A stretch of DNA of 10,250 nt, taken from G020350405 sp964513655. Lineage in GTDB: Bacteria > Planctomycetota > Phycisphaerae > Sedimentisphaerales > Anaerobacaceae. Shown piece by piece: positions 5,597-10,250 of this stretch (position 1 is its first letter; every line of letters starts with the position of its first letter). Location of the stretch: positions 1-10,250 of the forward strand of contig CAZENQ010000112.1 of the NCBI GenBank assembly GCA_964513655.1, in the 5' to 3' direction. Made by a program: the position numbers and the translations under genes. The notes below the pieces were generated by a model that worked only from the letters and a program-made list of their open reading frames with translations, did not search any database and was not told the origin of the DNA.

Positions 5597-6511
5597 GTGC
5601 CGTACAACTGCGTTGTTTTGATAAAGCAAGTTCCTGATACGAAAAGGATTACAGGCCAGGCGATGAACGATGACGGTACGGTCAATCGGGGGGCGCTTCC
5701 TGCGATTTTTAATCCGGAAGACCTTAATGCGCTGGAGCTGGCCCTGCAGATTAAGGAGCAGTTCGGCGGCAAGATAACGGTAATCACGATGGGGCCACCG
5801 GCTGCGGCCGCCGTGCTTCGGGATTCACTTTACCGCGGGGCAGACGATGTGGTTTTGATAACGGACGCTCGATGTGCTGCGAGCGACACGTTGGCAACCA
5901 GTTATATTTTGCGCTGCGCGGTCAAAAAGACGGGCGGCTTTGACATTGTTTTTTGCGGGAGGCAGGCGATAGACGGTGACACTGCGCAGGTCGGGCCTCA
6001 ACTGGCAGAGAAGCTGGGTATTGTGCAGATTACGTATGTTGAGGAGCTTGTTGAGCTTGAGGGCAGAAGCATAACAGCCCGGCGCAATATCGGGGCGGGG
6101 TGGCAGCAGGTCAAGACGAAGCTGCCGGTGCTGCTGACGGTGACGGGCGAGGCGAATGAGCCGAGGGTCGCAGCGGCGAAAAAGATGATGAAGTATAAGA
6201 ACGCACGGGCACCGGTCGAGATTGAACAACAACTCAAGGCTGAGAACGCCGGGGCTGACGGGGCGACAATAAAAGAGTTGGTTGAGCGCAAGTGCAGTAT
6301 CTTAAAAGAAAAAGGTCTGCTGATAAAACAGTGGGACCTTGATTTTGTGAAGGTGGATTTGGCATGGTGCGGGCGAAGCGGCTCGCCGACGAAGGTACAT
6401 CGGATTCAAAGTGTTGTTCTCGCGGCGAAGGAAAGCAAGGACGTTGAGCCGAGCGAGGATGGAATAGTCGAGATGATAAGTGAGCTGATTGAGGATAAAA
6501 CCATTGCGTGA
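5597..6511 (+). CDS. etfB: Electron transfer flavoprotein, beta subunit
   Basis: The 304-residue small subunit of ETF pairs with EtfA and accepts electrons from acyl-CoA dehydrogenases through bound flavin. The N-terminus CVVLIKQVPDT and the segment IFNPEDLNALELAL (38-51) are classic EtfB. The motif GRQAIDGDTAQVGP (121-134) is the form seen in ETFs of anaerobes that bind a second FAD or NADH, which suggests a bifurcating or NAD-linked type. The chain is longer than the usual 255-265 residues because of a C-terminal extension (about 245-304). That extension contains CGRSGSPTKV (258-267), also found in long-form EtfB of Bacteroidetes and planctomycetes. It is first in the operon, 31 nt ahead of etfA. 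Family and partner are certain; bifurcation is inferred from the motif. Confidence 0.95.
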   Translation: MPYNCVVLIKQVPDTKRITGQAMNDDGTVNRGALPAIFNPEDLNALELALQIKEQFGGKITVITMGPPAAAAVLRDSLYRGADDVVLITDARCAASDTLATSYILRCAVKKTGGFDIVFCGRQAIDGDTAQVGPQLAEKLGIVQITYVEELVELEGRSITARRNIGAGWQQVKTKLPVLLTVTGEANEPRVAAAKKMMKYKNARAPVEIEQQLKAENAGADGATIKELVERKCSILKEKGLLIKQWDLDFVKVDLAWCGRSGSPTKVHRIQSVVLAAKESKDVEPSEDGIVEMISELIEDKTIA

Positions 6512-6542
6512 GTCCGTGGATGAGTAAATGTGTAGGTAAGTT

Positions 6543-7601
6543 ATGATTGATGTGAACAGGCAAGGCGAGGTTTGGGTATTTGCGGAGCAGCACGATGGTC
6601 GGCTGGAGGACACGCCGATCGAGCTGATGAGCAAGGCCCGCAGCCTGGCTGATATTCTTGGTGTTAAATTAGCTGCGGCCGCTTTGGGGGACGGGGTCGG
6701 CGAGCTTGCAGCGAAGCTGATACACTATGGGGCAGACAAGGTATATGTGGTTGAGCATCCGCTGCTCGGGAGTCACCAGACGAATAGCTACGCGAAGGTG
6801 ATGTACGATTTGATTCATAAGTACGAGCCGCAGATTGTGCTTTACGGTGCGACTATAACGGGTCGTGATTTGGCCCCTCGAATCGCGAGCGCCGCCAAGG
6901 CGGGCCTTACGGCAGACTGCACAGACCTGCAGATTGGGGACCATGAGTCGGTGAAAGACAAACAGCTGCACAAGAATCTGCTGTTTCAGATACGCCCTGC
7001 CTTCGGCGGCAATATAATCGCGACGATTATAAATTATAATCGCTGGCCCCAGATGGCGACTGTCCGTGAAGGTGTGATGCGGATGCCGGAACCGGACGTC
7101 AATCGTAAAGGTGAGATTATCGAAGAGAAGGCGGAGCTCTCTGAGGATGAGCTGCCGTTAGAGATTTTAGCTGAACACAAACGGCCGAAGAAAGTCAATC
7201 TGAGGGCTGCGAAAATAATTGTTGCCGGCGGAGCGGGTGTTGGCAGCAAAGAGAATTTCAGGCTGATATGGGATTTGGCAAACTGCCTTGGCGCTGCGCC
7301 TGGTGCGACAAGAGCGGCGGTGGATTTGGGCTTTATAGACCACGACCATCAGGTGGGACAGACGGGTACGACGGTGCGACCGAATCTTTATGTAGCTGTG
7401 GGAATCAGCGGTGCGATTCAACATCAGGCGGGGATGAGCCAGAGTCAGAAAATTGTCGCAATTAACAATGACCTGGATGCGCCCATTTTTCAGATTGCGC
7501 ATTACAAAATCGTAGGGGACTTGAATGTTGTCGTGCCCAAAATGATTAAAGCGGTCAAGGAAAAAAGCATAAAAGAGGAAATCGCAGAGGCAGCCAAGTA
7601 G
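6543..7601 (+). CDS. etfA: Electron transfer flavoprotein, alpha subunit
   Basis: The 352-residue large ETF subunit carries the shuttling FAD and forms a cytoplasmic heterodimer with EtfB. The N-terminal half begins VWVFAEQHDG (10-19) and includes YGATITGRDLAPRIAS (101-116). The C-terminal FAD domain is complete: AGGAGVGSKENF (228-239), VGQTGTTVRPNLYVAVG (271-287), ISGAIQHQAGM (288-298), INND (307-310) and IVGDL (323-327). No ferredoxin domain is fused to the N-terminus. The ATG start fits the family N-terminus, though the ribosome site is weak. It sits between etfB and the acyl-CoA dehydrogenase gene, the latter only 11 nt downstream, so the three products are probably made together and form one electron-transfer unit. 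Confidence 0.95.
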   Translation: MIDVNRQGEVWVFAEQHDGRLEDTPIELMSKARSLADILGVKLAAAALGDGVGELAAKLIHYGADKVYVVEHPLLGSHQTNSYAKVMYDLIHKYEPQIVLYGATITGRDLAPRIASAAKAGLTADCTDLQIGDHESVKDKQLHKNLLFQIRPAFGGNIIATIINYNRWPQMATVREGVMRMPEPDVNRKGEIIEEKAELSEDELPLEILAEHKRPKKVNLRAAKIIVAGGAGVGSKENFRLIWDLANCLGAAPGATRAAVDLGFIDHDHQVGQTGTTVRPNLYVAVGISGAIQHQAGMSQSQKIVAINNDLDAPIFQIAHYKIVGDLNVVVPKMIKAVKEKSIKEEIAEAAK

Positions 7602-7612
7602 CGGGACCGGTT

Positions 7613-9418
7613 ATGGGAAATTTTTACAGTGACAACGAAGATATGCAGTTTTTGTTTCGCCACGGGAGCCTGCGCGAGCTGGCAGCGCTTTGCGAGGATG
7701 ATTTCAGGTTTGCGGGTGAATTTGACCATGCGCCGGCCGACGCCGACGAGGCGGTACAAAACTATGATATGGTGCTTAATTCGCTGGGGCAACTGAGTGC
7801 GGACTTCATTGCGCTGCGCGCTGAAGATGTTGACCGGAAGGGTAACACGCTTAACGAAGACGGAACGGTGAGCTATGCGAAGGGGATACAGGAGTCTCTT
7901 GAGAAGCTTGCACAGGCGGAGGTTATGGGTTTTACACTGCCTTATAGATTTGGTGGGTTGAATTTTCCGAATGTTATTTACTCGATAGCGATTGAGATTG
8001 TCTCGCGCGCGGACGCATCACTTATGAACATATTTGGTCTTCAGGGTATTGCCGCGACAATCAACGCGTTTGCATCGGAAGGAATCAAACGAAAATACTT
8101 GTACGATTTTTCGGCCGGCAAGATTACAGGGGCGATGGTTCTGACCGAGCCTGACGCGGGTTCGGATTTGCAGTCGGTGAAGCTGCGTGCATTTGTCGAT
8201 GATGACGGCAAGTGGTACCTGCGCGGTGTGAAGCGGTTCATCACGAACGGCTGCGGCGATGTGCTGCTGGTTTTGGCGAGGAGTGAGCCTCAGATAAGTG
8301 ACGGGCGGGGGCTGAGCCTGTTTGTCTGCGACAGAGGACCGACGGTTCACATCCGGCGTCTGGAAGACAAATTGGGCATTCACGGCTCACCGACGTGTGA
8401 GATATTCTTCGATAACACGCCGTGTCAGATTATCGGCGAGCGGCAGCGCGGGCTCATTACGTATGTTATGAGCCTGATGAACGGTGCGCGCGTGGGCATC
8501 GCGGCCCAGTCGATGGGTATAGCAGAAGCGGCCTATCGCGTTGCCCGTGATTACGCTGCGAGCCGCAAGCAATTCGGTGTTGCGATTGAGAAGCTGCCGG
8601 CCGTGCGGGACATGGTGATTGATATGAAGATTGCCATTGAAGCAGGTCGGGCGCTTCTGTACGAGACATTGCGGGTGGTGGATATGGAAGTTGGATATGC
8701 CAGGCGTCTTGAATCCAGTCCGCCTGAAGATAAGGTCCAGGCCAGGCAGTTTAAGAACGACCAGCGAAAATACAGAAGATATGCGGCGATGCTGACGCCG
8801 ATGAGTAAATATTACTGCAGCGAGATGTGCAACAGGGTCGCTTATGATTCGATTCAGGTGCTTGGTGGCAGCGGCTATATGCGGGACTATGCGTGTGAGC
8901 GCCACGCTCGCGACGCCAGAATCACAACGATTTATGAAGGGACGAGCCAGCTTCAGGTTGTTGCCGCGGTTCGTGGCGTGTGCAGCGGCACAGCGGGAAA
9001 AGTGCTCGGCGAGCTTTCGGAGGGCGAGTTTGCGCCGGAATTGAATGAGTTGCTGTCGAAGCTTACCGAGGGAGCGGAGCAACTAAACAAGGCGGTTGCA
9101 TTCGTTAAAGAGCAAGGCAACGAATATATGGACTTGTACGGCCGAGCTTTGGTCGATATTGCGATAGGTTTGATTACGGGGTATCTGTTCTGCGGCCAGG
9201 CGAGTACGAAGGTTGATATGGATGTTGCTGTTGCAGGGAAAGGGCCCGGCGGTAACAGCGAGATGGTTTCCATGAGGCAGCGCAAGGCAGGTGTCGCTCG
9301 CAGGTACATAACAATGAATGCGCCTAAAATTTCGGCGCTGGCGGAGATGATATGCGCTGGGGACACATCTACATTCAAAGATTATGAAAGTTTAATCGGG
9401 CCGGTGCCGACCGAATAA
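7613..9418 (+). CDS. Acyl-CoA dehydrogenase, long form
   Basis: The 601-residue FAD flavoenzyme oxidises acyl-CoA to 2-enoyl-CoA (or runs in reverse) and would exchange electrons with the neighbouring ETF. The N-terminus NFYSDNEDMQF is characteristic of a subfamily found beside etfBA in Bacteroidetes and related bacteria, which supports the start. Core motifs are GFTLPYRFGGLN (106-117), MVLTEPDAGSDLQSV (175-189), RFITNG (208-213) and YAASRKQFG (314-322). GGSGYMRDYACERHARDAR (418-436) precedes IYEGTSQLQ (440-448), where Glu442 is the expected catalytic base. A charged insertion (about 358-395) and a C-terminal helical domain (about 460-601) account for the extra length over the 380-residue norm. 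It lies 11 nt after etfA and 9 nt before a HAD gene. Substrate chain length cannot be read from the sequence. Confidence 0.93.
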   Translation: MGNFYSDNEDMQFLFRHGSLRELAALCEDDFRFAGEFDHAPADADEAVQNYDMVLNSLGQLSADFIALRAEDVDRKGNTLNEDGTVSYAKGIQESLEKLAQAEVMGFTLPYRFGGLNFPNVIYSIAIEIVSRADASLMNIFGLQGIAATINAFASEGIKRKYLYDFSAGKITGAMVLTEPDAGSDLQSVKLRAFVDDDGKWYLRGVKRFITNGCGDVLLVLARSEPQISDGRGLSLFVCDRGPTVHIRRLEDKLGIHGSPTCEIFFDNTPCQIIGERQRGLITYVMSLMNGARVGIAAQSMGIAEAAYRVARDYAASRKQFGVAIEKLPAVRDMVIDMKIAIEAGRALLYETLRVVDMEVGYARRLESSPPEDKVQARQFKNDQRKYRRYAAMLTPMSKYYCSEMCNRVAYDSIQVLGGSGYMRDYACERHARDARITTIYEGTSQLQVVAAVRGVCSGTAGKVLGELSEGEFAPELNELLSKLTEGAEQLNKAVAFVKEQGNEYMDLYGRALVDIAIGLITGYLFCGQASTKVDMDVAVAGKGPGGNSEMVSMRQRKAGVARRYITMNAPKISALAEMICAGDTSTFKDYESLIGPVPTE

Positions 9419-9427
9419 GAAAGGTTT

Positions 9428-10108
9428 ATGCTTAGAGCGGTGATATTCGATTTCGACGGTGTAATAACAGACTCGGAGATTTTACACCTTCGCACTTTTA
9501 ATGAGGTTCTGGCTCAGTACGGCATCGAAATACCAACAGGGGATTACTACACAGAATATCTTGGTTCAACGGACTTCGACTGCTTTATGGTACTTTCCGA
9601 CAAGCACGGGCTCGGACTTGACGAGCAGGGAATCGAAAATCTTGTAAGGCAAAAAAACGAGATATACGAGGAACTGGCAAAAACGGAGGGCAAGATAATC
9701 GAAGGAGTGCGCGGCTTCTTAGAGATGCTCAAGGACAATAATGTGCGGATGGCGATATGTTCAGGTTCGCTGCTTACGGAAATTGAGCTGCTGCTGGACG
9801 AGGCGGGGTTGCGTAATTTTTTTGAGGCGATAGTTTCAGCCGAAGAGGTAAAAAAGTTCAAACCTGACCCCGAGGGGTTTCTGCTGGCTTTGCGAAAACT
9901 CAACGAAAAAGGTCTTAATCTAATATCGGCAGGCGAGTGTATTGCGATTGAAGATTCACACTGGGGGCTTGAAGCTGCGAGACGAGCGGGAATGCATACT
10001 ATTGCAATAACCAATTCTTACGATGCCGAGCGGTTGGCTTCGGCTGAAAAAACCGTCGATATCCTTACCGAATTGACCATGAGCGACCTGCAAGAGCTCT
10101 GCGAATGA
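9428..10108 (+). CDS. HAD superfamily IA hydrolase (phosphatase or beta-phosphoglucomutase-like)
   Basis: The 226-residue Rossmannoid HAD enzyme has a helical cap. All four motifs are present: DFDGVITDSE (8-17, nucleophile Asp8 and acid/base Asp10), motif II CSGS (Ser112), motif III Lys145 in KKFKPDPEGF, and motif IV IAIEDSHWGLEAARRAGM (Glu175 and Asp176 for magnesium). The cap (about 18-90) is of the type found in sugar-phosphate phosphatases and beta-phosphoglucomutases. It is the last gene of the operon, 9 nt after the dehydrogenase, with an AAGG only 3 nt before its ATG, so translation may depend on coupling. Its link to acyl-CoA metabolism is not obvious. Substrate unknown. Confidence 0.88.
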   Translation: MLRAVIFDFDGVITDSEILHLRTFNEVLAQYGIEIPTGDYYTEYLGSTDFDCFMVLSDKHGLGLDEQGIENLVRQKNEIYEELAKTEGKIIEGVRGFLEMLKDNNVRMAICSGSLLTEIELLLDEAGLRNFFEAIVSAEEVKKFKPDPEGFLLALRKLNEKGLNLISAGECIAIEDSHWGLEAARRAGMHTIAITNSYDAERLASAEKTVDILTELTMSDLQELCE

Positions 10109-10217
10109 TTCAGTACCAATTTTGAGCACCTACAAATTCCGAGTCATTCTATCAGGTGGTCGGGCGGTATGTTTCGAGACGTAAAGTATTGAAAATTCAA
10201 AACATCCGGTAATTTGC

Positions 10218-10245
10218 TTGACATTCTTGCTGAAGCGGGTATACT
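10218..10245 (+). promoter_or_regulatory. Near-consensus sigma70 promoter for a gene beyond the right edge
   Basis: A perfect TTGACA (10218-10223), a 16-nt spacer and TATACT (10240-10245, 5 of 6 matches). It is the strongest promoter in the window. The 142-bp gap from the HAD stop contains no other gene. A small inverted repeat TTGAAAATTCAA (10189-10200) lies 17 nt upstream of the -35 box and could be an operator. No terminator hairpin for the preceding operon was seen. Confidence 0.7.
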
Positions 10246-10250
10246 AATGG

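Noticed and set aside
5390..5629. N-terminal 80-residue extension of the ahbD reading frame, overlapping etfB
   Set aside because: The extra residues are basic and low in family likeness, they cover the divergent promoter region and the first codons of etfB, and the ATG at 5389 gives the normal AhbD length.
8387..9082. 231-residue open frame on the - strand
   Set aside because: It lies opposite the acyl-CoA dehydrogenase core, including its catalytic region, and shows no protein family features.
1..10250. CRISPR array, tRNA, rRNA, transposon or phage genes
   Set aside because: No regularly spaced repeats, no cloverleaf or rRNA-like stretch, and no transposase, integrase or phage protein among the frames.

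Overview
The window looks like chromosomal DNA from an anaerobic or facultatively anaerobic bacterium of moderate G+C content. Three things point that way: an electron-transfer flavoprotein operon with sequence features of bifurcating-type ETFs, siroheme-dependent (Ahb) haem-synthesis genes, and a subunit of a two-subunit Fe-S fumarase-type hydratase. A planctomycete, perhaps Phycisphaerae-like, fits the flavour of the FAD oxidoreductase and of the etfB/etfA/acyl-CoA dehydrogenase set. No rRNA or tRNA is present to prove it, and the same three-gene set is familiar from Bacteroidetes.

Left part (1-3093, + strand): the 3' end of a FAD-dependent oxidoreductase enters from beyond the left edge. 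After a 94-bp gap with a good sigma70-type promoter comes a two-gene operon. It holds a stand-alone beta subunit of an Fe-S fumarate/tartrate hydratase, then a divergent YchF/Obg-like P-loop ATPase that starts at TTG directly behind the fumarase stop. A 287-bp gap with a perfect 10-bp inverted repeat separates this operon from convergent genes.

Middle (3381-5389, - strand): a two-gene haem operon, ahbD (radical SAM haem synthase) followed by a fused ahbA-ahbB siroheme decarboxylase. The two overlap by 4 nt (TTGA) and are translationally coupled. They supply the first and last steps of the siroheme-to-haem b route. The middle enzyme, AhbC, is not in the window.

Right part (5597-10108, + strand): a divergent 207-bp control region leads into etfB, etfA, a 601-residue acyl-CoA dehydrogenase and a HAD-family phosphatase, all closely spaced. 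The dehydrogenase would pass electrons from acyl-CoA to the ETF heterodimer; whether this ETF really bifurcates is inferred from motifs only. The last 142 bp carry a near-consensus promoter (TTGACA, 16 nt, TATACT) for a gene beyond the right edge.

The window is mostly metabolic housekeeping. The points most worth a second look are the fused AhbAB coupled to AhbD, the YchF-like protein with an altered P-loop and switch II, the lone hydratase beta subunit, and a switch in G-versus-C strand bias near the ahbD/etfB divergent region. I saw no mobile element, CRISPR array, tRNA or rRNA.
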